Part shown: positions 42,101-54,115 of the stretch, in pieces
How the letters are laid out: each line of letters begins with the position of its first letter
Numbering within the stretch: position 1 is the stretch's first letter
DNA from: Smittium mucronatum
Lineage: Eukaryota; Kickxellomycota; Harpellomycetes; Harpellales; Legeriomycetaceae
NCBI GenBank assembly: GCA_001953115.1
Contig: LSSL01004134.1
Location: 34,054-98,053 of the forward strand
Length of the DNA stretch: 64,000 nucleotides
Direction of reading: 5' to 3'
The notes under the pieces: model-generated
Seen by the model: the letters and a program-made list of their open reading frames with translations, nothing else
Database searches by the model: none
What the model was told of the DNA's origin: nothing
Position numbers and translations under genes: made by a program

Positions 42101-42713
42101 GAAAACCGAGAGAATCAGAGTTGGATGAAGTACCATCATTCGTCAAAAAAGAAAGATCAAACTTTTTGATGGTTTTAGGACCGTTATAGAGAGGGGTTTT
42201 TTGAGAGATAGAAGATTCAGGAATGTCATTTGAGTGCGAACGTTTGACATTAGGGTTCATTAAAGGAAAAGAATTTGAAGATATATTTGGAATGGAAGGG
42301 CTATATCTGAAGTTTTGTTGATGATTAGTTTTAGGATTTTTATAGATAGAATCTATTTGATTGTGATTGGAATGAATTGAATTTAGTTTGAATACACGGT
42401 TAGAACGGGAGCTCTCATGATTCATGGAATTTATTTCACAGGAGCTGTTTGGAGAGGGCGTATGTATGTGGTTTAAAAAAGGCCTGGGTTTTTTGTAAAC
42501 GATCTGATCGGAGTTGGAATCGAAATAATCTATTGATGAAGAGTTGATGACGGGGGCGGTTTGGATAGGAGTTGCGCCATTGTTGAAAAAATCGTGAAAA
42601 TCGATCTTCCTTTTAAGCTTTAAGCTCTCTGATAGACTGGGTAGCTTTATATGTTGACTGATAGGAGCGGGGAAATCAAATCGATCCTGCAATAAATCTA
42701 ATTTCCCAGACAT
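39195..42713 (-). CDS. CSL-family transcription factor (CBF1/Su(H)/Lag-1 type)
   Basis: A single uninterrupted minus-strand frame of 1172 residues. Residues 1-300 are a low-complexity Ser/Asn-rich region. The Rel-homology N domain starts at about 303 and carries VAQKSYGNEKRFLCPPP (314-330), the near-invariant DNA-contact motif of CSL proteins. It is interrupted by an insert (about 355-495) and resumes to ISKPSKKMNS (about 543-552). The beta-trefoil domain follows: VCLYNRINSQTYRTKFM (566-582), MIIRKVD (640-646), CQMQKVALELFD and FCWTIVG...YTFTYA (744-761). After a Ser-rich insert, the C-terminal IPT/Rel domain covers about 865-915 and 1137-1170, split by an insert with a cysteine cluster (1012-1048). 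CSL proteins bind GTGGGAA-type sites; fungal members act without Notch, in adhesion, coremium formation and cell-cycle control. The long N-terminus and inserts resemble fungal Cbf12-type proteins. Unlike its multi-exon neighbours the gene is intronless. Confidence 0.93.
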   Translation of the reverse strand: MSGKLDLLQDRFDFPAPISQHIKLPSLSESLKLKRKIDFHDFFNNGATPIQTAPVINSSSIDYFDSNSDQIVYKKPRPFLNHIHTPSPNSSCEINSMNHESSRSNRVFKLNSIHSNHNQIDSIYKNPKTNHQQNFRYSPSIPNISSNSFPLMNPNVKRSHSNDIPESSISQKTPLYNGPKTIKKFDLSFLTNDGTSSNSDSLGFQKVPSPHRKSSVSLNNTPNRMMSIDSLLESNTVFNKNTISDFGNSVPNSSDISSPAPPNVSGIRGAEEASWASASPYRGQYIPGRTIWNDLVGESIDNIVTVKIFYATVAQKSYGNEKRFLCPPPAVLVWGLGESATLLSQSSLEMHIVPGKSLRPRTNIRSTNSITDGFKDGLHSFPGSADFSRKSKDIKGVSEIQTLVETSFYGEEPKPRFTGLDHSVKVDQRNAHKTPIHSSYDSEFPYSLSDGKSSKLTDCYENSLLVKNSKPSSPINQDVEYTNNYIDSYNLALFKALYVGDLGKSKEFKLRLNFCLPNSILGGNSTTGNRTVVELLSGPMTIISKPSKKMNSIRSKGFNIKKGSAVCLYNRINSQTYRTKFMFVDRTSYEWSVVSENWLAFRIVYVNVKGEEIESENPTLDYGSLIVFESHIFGFRSPIMIIRKVDCGNMFLNSFSPVCQMQKVALELFDVETQAGTNKFLNVPTELNYCRSEVDSPFSKPNNMKQNKKRADSSAPQPISFNFLNPVSPHQSDSPEILSIDDNFCWTIVGVELATYTFTYARNTKIVSNNNKLSPSLCSSPRSSFGNLNVSVPGHNKSYTYSLPKDQFLDLQSSKVKNSLSPSSLSRANLSPSTCSSQCGSGFASLPRLSSFPDMPLPSMGFTPQYIPKLNKLLILVKDFDPNSMNFYMDGKIITKLEFEMVPKYNTCQCQLDIGNTIFNNKTSQINQSQLGLKNIQSSCSLNNPLIERKFSQAAGIPSSGKIPSKYFIGDFKYYSNTFSNNYHNGKNNNDEDPKDDGYDPFMFGHETSQPCQKCACGCASISPCSGCSSVPTSLACSAGKKAYLGVCISLPGTLIDNSNDTSLSGLDCIKSSPSGLEKGQSIYDNVRSDYANPNLMKAGRIFSSGRQVSQPEYISASATPVQNAKDVLMKPTSTAYPLIISGNDGVCHFLRWAIIINGHNNVKVVSIPDVI

Positions 42714-45107
42714 TGGAAAATAGCAGGTAGAAAAAATACTATCTTTGTTTATTACGAAACTTTATGAAAAAGATAATAATGTTTAAAACAGAGAAAATTA
42801 GAAATAATATTTAAACAGTTTAAACAAGTAAATTAATAGTAAAAAAGAAATGAAAAGGAGCTGAGACCATAGTTGATTTCATCATGAGAGGAAGATAGAA
42901 TATATATGGCTTAGTGATTTTGTAAAAGACTAATATTTTTGTTTCTGATTTTTCCCATAATAGTGTTCAGATTATTTCGTAATAACAATGGATTTTAATA
43001 TTTTGTGCAAATAATAAAAAGGTCACTCTTTATAAGTACGGACATTTTATAAATAGAGGGCATCTATTGGCACTGTCATTTATTTTTCCAGAATTGGAAT
43101 TTTGCCTTACGGAGAAATGTAATTAATAAATATGAATGGCCAGAATGTATTTTTTAATATATCTTATTTCAGTTGGTAACAATGATGGGAGTTGTAGATT
43201 TTTAATTAAAATAAAATACCAGGAATATAACGTAAAATATAATAAAATAATTGGTGAAAATTAAAAAAACATTATGAAAAATTGGTGTATTAGCTTCGTT
43301 GGAATATAACGTAAGTAATTATTAATGTATTATGTGCATTATCACTTTTAAAGCTAGTTAATTATTACAGAATACAGGTGAAAGAAATGTTATAGTACTG
43401 CCGAATAAGTTAAAGAATTACATAAAAAGTTCTTGTATTCTTTTGTGGATAATTAGGAAATTTTGAGATATTAATTGGGTGATTGTATTTAAACTAGTTT
43501 TTTCCTGCTTATGAGAGAATATCAAATCTCAATAGATTAGTAAGCGATTAATATCAGAAAGGGCAATTACATTGTGGGAAAAACGGCCAGTTTTTTTTCA
43601 CAATTATAGAAAATGTTGAAGCCAGTAATATTGAATTATTCCCAATACAAACATTTTTAAATAACAATTTATATCAGCACGAATATTCCAATTTAAGATT
43701 ACTACCAAATAATAGAGTGCAATTTTTCTACTCTTTATAAAGTCACGCTTTGATATCTTTGCGCAAAAATTATCCATTTAATGATTGCGAAATTTTCAAT
43801 GACCATTTAAGTAGGGTGGAGTGATTTATTTCGTAAAGCATTATAGCGAAAAAAACTACATATTACCATCTGTTGAGCGGAGGATACTTTAACAGGCGTT
43901 TCGTAGACTAAAGGGGTACATTTTTTTGTATTATGATTTACGCCAGTTTACCTCTTTAGATATGTTTTACTGATGAGGATAAATCATGTTAAATGAAAAT
44001 TCAAGATTTTTTTTGTGAAAATCAGGTAATTATCCACCTTCAAAAACAGATCAGAAATGTTTAATGGTTTATAAATGAAATACAAATTATATTATGGAAT
44101 CTGGCTTATAATGAGTCGGTATTTTATGTATTGATTTAATATAGAAGTTATTTGAATTTTTTTTATGTTTAGGTTTATTTACAAATGATTTTCTTTCACC
44201 AATCAAGCTATGTATAAAATATTAAAATTATATTACAGAAAAAATTCTTTTCCGGAGATTGTGAGATTTATTTAGTATCAATTCTGTGATCAAAGCTAAT
44301 AAATTTAAGGTGATTAAAGAAACGAATTTTTACGTTTAATTATGGAAATTGAACAATAAATTGGCTCAATGTTTAATATTATTCTATTCTGAACTCATAT
44401 CCCTGTAAAGAATCTACTTTTTTTATAAATCTATCTATTTTTGGAAAAAAATTATTCTGTTTTACTGCCAACTCAACATTTCAAAAAAAAATCAGTGGCG
44501 GAAATGGTTATATGTGGTATTGAATCCACTTTGCGAGCGCGGTAAAATATAAATATTCTTCGGCACCTTATTTTCAGAAGCTTGAATTGTTTTGATATTT
44601 ATTTATTTTTGAAACCATCATTTTGAAATTGTATTTACTATAGAGAAGAGCTTTGGTTGTTTATTTTTTGTAAATAATAGAGGCGGTAAATTTAAACGTT
44701 TTTGTTTAATTAAACAATATTAGCTTCTCTTCTAAAGAATAAACGGGTAGTGTTGAAATTATTCCAATAGCATGTGGCCATATGAAGAGACTTCATGCTT
44801 ACATAACAAGGGAAAATTAAACATGATTAATACAAGTTGCTATTCTATGTTTTAAAAAACAATTAAATACCACGTATATTTCTTGGTTTAATCCTAATAC
44901 TTTTTTTCATAAATAAATCAGCCTATAATGATAACAAGATCCGTGTAAATTATGCCAGTTATAGAGATTTTATACCTTTTTTGGTGTTTAATGTAATTAA
45001 ATAGGAAACCATTTGTCAGGTAAGAGCTCTAAATTTTTTATTTTATTTTACAGCCCTGGAAAAATGATCATTTTATCATCAAAAATAACCATATAATTTA
45101 CAAGTTG
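42714..45107. other. 5' flank of the CSL gene and intergenic DNA
   Basis: AT-rich with no coding stretch or RNA gene recognised. The first several hundred bases are the expected minus-strand promoter of the CSL gene; no specific motif is called. Confidence 0.45.
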
Positions 45108-45842
45108 ACCTTAACCCTATCCAGGTCCAAATAGGTGCCTCGCTTCTATTTATGTGTTTATAACTGTCAGTTGGCTCAATTTCTTGGTGTATCCAATAAT
45201 GTATTTATTTATTTTTTGCCCATAGCATTGAATAAAAAATGAAATCCATTTTTGTACGATCGGCCCTGAAAGGGTAAAAAGGCAAATAGAGATGACGACT
45301 ATATTGGTCTGAAATATTCTTTTTCTATCCTTATAACTTCCACTCATTGTTTTAGTATCAAAAATAAATCATTTTTGGAAATGGCGTGATTATCAGATTG
45401 ATTTACTGTAAGAGAGTAATCACTGACTCTATTTGATAATTATTATTAATTAAACTCATTATTGTGATGAGTAATTCTTTAAGTATACCCTTACTCCAAT
45501 ATTTGGATATAAACCAATAGAGCTTATGGACATCTTTTGGGTTGATTAGGGGACGGATGATTCCCTTAAACTCCATATACCCATTACTTGTGCCAGATTC
45601 ATAGAAATCTGCAAACCCTCTATTTTTAGGAAAAATAAATATGCCGTATTTTCAATCAATACACAATAAACCCATTCAGGGCCGGTAGTAAAAAAATTGC
45701 CTTTATTTCCCGGTCAATAATATCATTTTTAAAAAATTAACTTTGATAATTGAGCCAATTTATGCCATTATCGAATAGAAAGTGTTAAATTTCCTAATCA
45801 AAAATCCAATATACTTTTGGGCCTGGAAAGGATTAAAATACG
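45108..45842. mobile_element. ~740-bp inverted-repeat (MITE-like) element
   Basis: The left end (ttaaccctatccaggtccaa, 45111-45130) and the right end (gggcctggaaaggatta, 45819-45835) are imperfect inverted counterparts. Further inside, ttggctcaat and cgatcggccctgaaaggg on the left correspond to attgagccaa and cattcagggccggtag on the right, in mirrored order. A related core (ttttagggccgatagcac) recurs at about 49832-49849. The arms are diverged and the interior is non-coding, so this is most likely an old non-autonomous DNA transposon. No target duplication was identified. Confidence 0.45.
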
Positions 45843-48800
45843 CGTAATATTTACAATAAATTCTGGGCTTTATAAGCGACTGCCCTTTAAATAAAATTCC
45901 TAAAGAAAGAAATCCCATGCCTTTAAACTAGAATTTTATAGTTCTTTTCTGTGAAATCATAACTTCGTTTTAATTGTTAATTAGTATGTGTATTATAATG
46001 CTTTTCAAAAGAATTGTATAAAACACAGAAAGATAGTTGATTAATCTGCCATAAAAACTGTTACTTTGTTTAAATAGTTGCTATTTATATATACCCCATG
46101 AATATTCATTATTGTTTAAATCAAAATACTGAAAGCTGGCTTATCTAATTGAAACTTTTTATCACAAGAAATTAGAAAAAAAGGAGTTAAGGGGATTTTA
46201 CCTGCCATTTTAAATAACCTTAATATAAAAATGTTTAGATATTTTATAGTTTCCCGCCAATTCAAATAACGTAAAATATTACAAAGTTTGAACGGTCAAT
46301 TAACATACACTAAGTAGTTTTTGTCATACAGATATTCAAAAAATTACCGGTCAACAATAATTAAATTCTGAAACATACATGTATTTGGTGCTGCTTGTGA
46401 TATCACTTGGGAACCCCCCCTCCCCCACCCATATTATCTCATTAATTTATTTAGATGGGAGAAAAACATCTTCAACTATTTAAATTGTTGGCATAATATC
46501 AACTAGGATTATGTGAAATAAATTCTGCGGCGACAAGCCAATTAATAAAAATAATTATATTTACCAATAATTATCTATCCCTGTTCACCAATAAAAAATA
46601 TCATTTGTGTGTTTCAAATTTGAATGTACTCCTATGACAATATTTCCAAATTAGAAAAATGATAATAAAATACAGTCCAGTATCTGCCAGTCTAAGAATT
46701 CTCTCAGATTTGACTTAGATATAGTTCTTCTTTGGTGTTTGGTATTATTCGTTTACCATGATAAACGAAGCTAAGCCTATTTTCCAATATATAACTATCT
46801 ATTAGCGTGTATCGCCAAGACATCTTTAACATTCTTTAACCAATTATCATATCATTTAACACGTAATTGGACTTTACTGTGTCAGAATTATAGCTATTTT
46901 GAGATGAAATTATTATTCCTCAATACAACTTTTGCTTAATAGACAATGATTTGAAATATCACATACATTATCAATTTAAATAAAAATAGATCAATTGACT
47001 TACCAAAAGATACAATAAAATGTTCCTAAAATATGAAAACGTAAAAAATACCACTTAAAAAAATTCTGCAAATTAACCAAAATCTTCTATAAACAGACTA
47101 TCAATTTTGGGGGTATGGCTACACGATAGTGTTTTATTATTTGCTATACTTGATCATTTTTTAGCTTATCGCATAATCATGTGCTATCCCGGGAAATTAA
47201 AAATAACAAAGTTGGTAGATATAATTTTACTGATAAATGATGCGAAAAACGTCTCAATAATGGTATAAGGGATTATAATCCAATTAAACGCATCTTTTTC
47301 TCAACCTTATGTCATTTGCTAAGTTATTGTTTTACTGGGTACCAGATTATTTTTTGTAAACCTTCGTAAGAACAGATGTTACAAAAATAACCTCAACTTA
47401 AGACCAATAAAAATATCTTTTTTTTTGTATTTTTAACTACTATAATTTATTAACGCCAAATCGAAAAAGGGAGATTTTGCAAAGGCGGAGGATCGGAGCT
47501 ACTATTCAGATTTCACAAATAGGAACAACGAAATTTTTGTGTTTCAGTAAAGGCGTTAAAAATTTTTTTTTTCAACGCCTAACCATTCGATGTTTTATTT
47601 CAATGAATATGTTTTGATTTTATAGTTTTATCTGCTGTTAGGGCGCGTGTACATCTAAAAAACTATATACTTGCACTATTTTTATTGATTAAAAAACGAT
47701 TGAATGTTTACGCTCATTGGATAAAAAAACAATTCAATAACATTAGGGAGGCTCTCTATGAGGACTAGGGCATGGCTCGATTAACCGTTTTTTCCTTCAA
47801 TTAATGATTATATTGATTAATTGATTTTTTTAACTCGATTAGTCAAGCTAAATTCCATGTTTTTATTCGATAATTTAAATACACAAAATAGTCATTTGGG
47901 TAAAAAAATTAATAGTTTAGGTAAAATCATCCAGCAGTATCGTATAGCCCAAAAATGGTATTATATTTTTTATCGATGTCTTTTTTTTAAAAAGTGCTAA
48001 AACAGAAACAGAATTTTAACAGCTGGATATATGGCCAATAGATAAAAACTAGAGTGAATTTTTATCAAATAATAATCATTTAGACGAATTAGCTAATACA
48101 ATAATGGCCAACAAACCCCTTGTAAATTGTTCAAACAACAATTAGTTTGCTTGAAAATTTAGCCGATTAATCATTAATTGGTTCTGGCTGAAAATAATTA
48201 ATTGACCATGCCCTAATGAGGGCAGATACTTCCGTATTAAACCTTTTCTGCTTTCCTAATTTGTAAATAAATCAGCACGATGTTGTAATAAACCATTGGT
48301 CATTTCAAATTTGGATTTTTAAATAAGAATTTTCTATTGGCAAAATATGGAAATTTATTAGAGCTAGATGTTTACTCATTTTTATTAGTTTGATACATAT
48401 AAATTTTAATTTAGCCAGTAGTTTAAATGGGATATTATTCGGTAACAAGTCACTAGCTTTGATTTCTTTCATTGGATCTATTCATATTATATTTTATTGG
48501 CTCAATATATGTAACAAATTGATCAAAAATAGAATCTATATTAATTATTATTGGACTATTTCCAGGTCAGATCGTTATTGTAATTGTTTTAATGTTTCCT
48601 AAAAGAGAAACAAAAAATGTCACAAATAAAGTGTCATAGGTAAAGTGTCCGATTCATCAAAGGGTCTCCAATATCTATGAACTATTGGCAAATAAGAGCA
48701 GTAATTAAATATAATACTTTATGGAGAAAACGAATTGTGTATAGAGATAAGTATTGCTAAAATGACTAAATATTTTTAATTTTTGAAAATCAACGAATCA

Positions 48801-50535
48801 GCAAAGTAAGCAAATAAAATTTTCCTAACCATTTCTAAATAATAATTATTAAAAAATGACCAGTTGTTTTCTATAATATCCATTGAATAAAAACATATAC
48901 GTGAGAATATTTACCTTAAATTATAAATTTGAATTTGAAATATTGTCTCAAATAAGATAAACTTAAGTTGTTAATTTTGAGAATTGACAGATCGATCGAT
49001 TAAAAATAATATCACCTATCATTTCAATTTGTCAACCCTTTCAGGTGATGAGTTATCGAAATTTTACGCAGTTTTCGGGAGATCTTTTAATTTTATTTCG
49101 CATATCTAAAAAAGTTTTACAGCATATTTCATTTATTTCTAATTGACCTACCGGACATTTAATCTAATTTTTGATCACTAAAGGCTTGGACCCAAAGTTT
49201 ATTTTTAAAAAAAGTACACTTTTGGCTAATATTTTGTTCTCACTGGCTATTTTGATTTCAATATTAGCTTGTAATAAGCAAAACAATTAGGAAAAATGAC
49301 ATGTAGACCAATGGCCATAGCGCCAATAAAAACCGCTATTCCTAATAAGGTATGAAATGAATATAGGGTCATCAATTACATTTCAGTTTAAAAACATTAT
49401 ATAATAGTTTTTGTTTTTTAATCAAAACAGTATTTGGGAGAGTCTAAATGAAGAGAACATTTTTTATTTTACTCTGTTTCAGCGAAAACTCCAAAGCACT
49501 ATTTTTTACTCAATAAAGGTCAAAATTTATGGAAAAAAAAAAACTAAGTTGCACTATTCGCCATTTAAATTCCTAATTAGGGTATTAGAAAAATAAAATT
49601 GCCTTTTTGTTTTTTTCAATAGAAACTATCAAATTTAATCTTAAAATTTATTGGATAAATGCAATAAATTAACTGTCCAATAAGAGTGATATTCAAAAAA
49701 TTATCTCTTCATTAAGAATCCCCTTTTGTTATTTACTAATTAATAAAACAAATTTTTCAAATAAAAAAACAGGGAATGTGAGATTTACTAAATTAAGACT
49801 CAGCCTTTCTTAATCCCTAAAACAGTCAACCATTTTAGGGCCGATAGCACAAAAAATGGTCTTTACTTTGTACAATTTTACCATTAGTTTAATAATATTT
49901 GTATACTATTGGACTTGCCAAAAATGCATACCAATCTTTATATCTATTATAAGCAAATAGGAATGAGTTTAAGTTTTTGGTTCGAAAAGGGCCATAAATT
50001 TTTTTGATTTTGGCAAATCTAATTTATTTTTTATCCATAACTAATTGGTTTATTATGTAATATGCCCATGTTTATTTGAAAAAAAAAATATTATAGGATG
50101 AGACTTTTACTTGGCTAATATGGCCACTTTTTGGACAGGAAGGGTATTTTTTATTGACCAAAGTTATTAAGTTTGATTTTAAGCTTCTGCTATTGGTAGA
50201 AAATAGTAACTTTATAGTCCAATATACAGGTATCTCTAATTATCGCTGAAAATACTATCCTAAAAAATCCGCAAATATCAAATTCACAATTTGGCACAAT
50301 CTACAGCCTAATTCAAAAAGATGCGTTCCATTAATAATCAAGAACTCTAAAAAAATCGCGATTATAAAACCCAAATATGAAAAACTAATAAATATACAAG
50401 AGGATGTGTACAGCGAAAACTTGAAGGATTTTTTTTTTCAAATCCAATTGGCGTTATTGAATAACTAAATAAAAGAAAATAATGATCATATAGTAGACTA
50501 CCAGCGAAATACCTGAATTTATTTCAATGACGCCG
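45843..50535. other. 4.7-kb intergenic DNA, no gene recognised
   Basis: AT-rich but less extreme than 14-32 kb. It contains C-rich runs at 46414-46428 and a short segment at about 49800-49890 related to the 45-kb inverted-repeat element. Open stretches at 48390-48602 and 49411-49596 (plus) show no motifs. No tRNA was seen. Confidence 0.45.
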
Positions 50536-50770
50536 CTTTTTGACAAATAGAAACAATTTTTTTAATAAGATTTCACCAATATTAATTAGTTAAAATATCT
50601 TATTGCGTATTGGATAAAAGGAGAATTACTTATAAAAAAGTTAATTTGTGATATGTTGATCCAATCGCGTTATATTAGTAAATGTTGGCTTATATCAATA
50701 AAACGATTTAATTGAAATAAACACATATTTATCAAAATAAGGCGATTTGCTCAATAAAAATGAAATGTTA
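50536..50770 (+). repeat. Left terminal inverted repeat of the 8.9-kb element
   Basis: Inverted partner of 59228-59462; also related in landmark order to the termini of the 1.2-kb element at 37.5-38.65 kb. Confidence 0.8.
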
Positions 50771-51182
50771 GAATTATTCATATTGGATATTCTAAAGAAA
50801 GTGAGACACTTTACTATTAAGAGTTCCGAATTCCCTTTTATGTATGATTTTAAGTTTGTAATACGAAGTATGACATTGGTCAATTTTTTTGAGATTTTTT
50901 TTTTAAAAAAAAAATCAATTACCAGATTTAGTTTTCGGCTTCCATATTCAGATCAAGATTACGTTACTTGATGTGGAAAAGTATTTGCAAAAATATATTC
51001 TTGGAATGTTAAAAAAAAAATTGGAATTTTGGTTTTCTTTAATGAAAAACTTGATAAAAGATGGAACTGTTTTTTTGTCTCAAAAATCATTTGAATTTGA
51101 GTTCTTTTTTTTTCTTTTCCATATCAATATATTTTCAAATTTCAATAATATAGAATGTTTTTTTAAATGATCGTATCTATGA

Positions 51183-52773
51183 CAATGAGTCCACTGAATT
51201 TGGATTTGAGGATATGTCTAAATCAAAAAAAAAAAAAATTGTCAAAAAGCTTGACCAAGAAGCAGAATCTATATCGAAAGGGGATAAAACAGCATTATAT
51301 AGTTATTTTTTTAAATGATCAAAAATAGGAAAAACGGTTTACAAAAGTGTTTCAAACGACTTTAACGAAATAAGAGTTCTAAAAAACATATTAAATATAC
51401 ATAGTGGCTTGTTTAAGTTTAGTAAAGATAGATCCAATATCCTATCTTTAGTTGCTTCGGTATATAAAAGAAATGATATAAGAAATTTCGGCTTTGAATT
51501 TTCGAATAGACAACATAAAAAGGCAGTAGAATTGCTCGAGTCTGGTATTTTTGAATTTGGCTCCAAAAAAAAATTATCGACTTCTGAATCCGAAAAATTC
51601 GAAGTGCTTGTGAGGTATTTATTAGATAATTTAATGATAAGCGATAAAATTTCCCTCATTAAGAATCGTGTAAAATTTTCAGTTAAAGTCACGATTTATT
51701 ATCTCGAAAGCACCGAAAATGAAATATATAAAGAAATGATCCGAGAAAATCAAGACTTGGAAATAGATCTAAGTTCATTCCATAAAATGTGCTAAAAAAA
51801 ACCTTTAAAAACCCCATGAGAAAAACAGACTTGTGTCCAATCTGCTATAAGGGCCAGAAAAATAAAAAAAATTCTAAAAGGTATCGACATCATTGAATCC
51901 AGTGAACAGTATAAAAAATGCGGATCAGAAATTAATACGAATAATGACCACAAAAAAATCAAAGAGCTTCAGAAAAAAGCATATATCAGCTGTTGTAAAT
52001 ATCTTGGAGAAAAGGATTGTATAATTATATTGGACCTTAAAGAAATTTTTCCGATAGGGGGTGGTCCAGTTGAAACTAGCACATCCTTCTATAAAAAATC
52101 TCAAATTTCGAACTTGGGGCTTTCTAGTTTATATCTTGGAAATGACAGCACTTTGAAATATAAATACGATAATTGCATTTCTAAGATTCTTATCCATGAC
52201 TCAAAATATGCGTCCAATTGCTTGATGGATATTCTGAAACCTCTATTTTACGTTAGTATTGAAATGTGCACATATGGACTGATTCAGGCACTCATTTTCG
52301 TTCATTCGAGTTTTTGAATTCTATATTTAGGGAAATAAGACAAAGGACCTGAAAAAACTTTTCTCTAAACTATTTCGCTGAGTATCACGGTAAAAGTGTT
52401 TTTGGTGTGCACTTTGGTATTTTTCTTATAATATTTTTTTTATATTAAACAATATAATACCTTTTTAAAAACTTTAGGTATGCTTTTGAGATGGTTGGAT
52501 AGTGCTATTCCAAAAAGAGACATAAATACTATCGAAGAACTTATTGGAAATTTCTATGAAATATCAAGTATAAACCAGGCTAACAACTCAAAAGCTGTTG
52601 ATGTTAGTTTTCAAATTTATTATGGTGTATCACCAAGATCAAATCTTGAAAAAATGATAGTGAAAAAATTTAAGTCATATTTGTCTTTTATTATGGAATC
52701 AGGAAAATTATTTGGATCAGTAATAAGCAGCCTTGATATCAATAATTATTCAATTATATATTTTAAAGTTTAG
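51183..52773 (+). pseudogene. DDE-type transposase relic with HGKS motif and one intron
   Basis: Broken frames on the plus strand give a coherent order of blocks. First comes a charged region including a 128-codon open stretch (51409-51795) that ends in FHKMC. A shifted frame then gives KTDLCPIC, a C-x2-C zinc motif of the kind that precedes DDE cores. Next is an open stretch at 52030-52317 with IIILDLKEIFP (a candidate first catalytic Asp), TSTSFYKKSQISNLGL and an NCLMDIL segment. Then comes EYHGKSVFGVHFG, spliced over a 61-bp GT-AG intron (52417-52477) to MLLRWLDSAIPK and on to a stop at 52771-52773. Many DDE transposases carry HGK-x(2)-CD near the third acidic residue. Here Cys-Asp appears as Phe-Gly, and several frameshifts and stops occur, so the gene is inactive. 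The exact superfamily is not assigned. Confidence 0.55.
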
Positions 52774-54115
52774 TGTAGAGTTGAAAAACGAGCTATAAAG
52801 TATTCAATCGAGCAAGAAAGCTAAAAAGAAAACGAAATAGAGTCTATAATGGGGAAATTTTCTCAATCAAAACAGAAAAAAAGAATGAAATTAATCAAAA
52901 TTCACAACAAGAAATTTCTGGAGATGATCAATAAATCTGAATTAATATCTAAGTAAATTAGTTTTTTATTGTTCAATATGATACTTTAAATCATTTTTTT
53001 ATTTTAAAGTTTATGTTGGGATCTTTTTGCCTTTGGACTATAGATGAATCATGATGTGGGTTTCACTGTGTCTTGAAAAATTCGACTTTAAGATTAGTGA
53101 ATTTTTTCATTTTTTACAGATTTAAAAAGTGAGTGATGATTTATAAAGAGCGATAAATTTGTATGAAATTTGGGCTTGATATATATTTTGGTGGAGTTAT
53201 CATTAATGAGGATATATTGGTGGATAAAAAATGGTTTTGGGGCCGTACTACTTCTCACACAAATAAATTGTATATTTTCCACCATTTTTTATGCTTTCGC
53301 ATAACAATTAAAACCACATATTCATTTAAATCATTTTCTTTTTATTTTTCAATAATACATTTTTCAAAAAGTTAAAAAATATTGAAGTCTTAAAAAAATC
53401 GTCGATAATTATTCTAATATTTTTTTATCTATTTTTGTCAACTTTAAGAAGGCTTTTTCGGCATATCTTGAGCTCTAAATAATCATTGTTAACAAAACCT
53501 CACCATTTTTAACTTTTTTTATTTTTTTTAGCATGTATAAAAATGATTTTGTTTATCAAAATTAGGTATAGCGAATAAACGACAGACAATATGGCACTCA
53601 GTATTCAGATATTAACTAGATTTTCAAAAATTTATTAATAAAATTTACCAATTAACCTGAATTTTTAAATATTTCATACTATAAATTTGAAGAAAAGTGA
53701 TAGTTTTAGCATTAATATCAATTATAAAACAAAATTTTTTATATGTGCATAATCTGATTCAGATTATTTAGAAATTTTTTTTCAGAAATCAAAACTAAAA
53801 TTTTTGTGTAAAAAAATTTATCTTTATTCTTGATGAATAAATACTATATATTCAGTTCAAAAAAGGTAAATTTTTAGTAATTTTTTTAAAAAAGATGTAA
53901 AATTCAAAACAAATAGTGCAAATATTGTTTTTTTATTTCAAACTAATAATTAGTATCAAATATAATGATAAGTAATAACAATAGTCGTTTAATTTGTAAT
54001 TACTATATTTTTGAAAGTTTTTTTTTAAAAAACATAATATTGAAATTAAATTTGATATATTTTTTAAAGAATTCATTGTGTAGTCTCTAATTAACCTTCT
54101 TAATCTTTTATTAAA

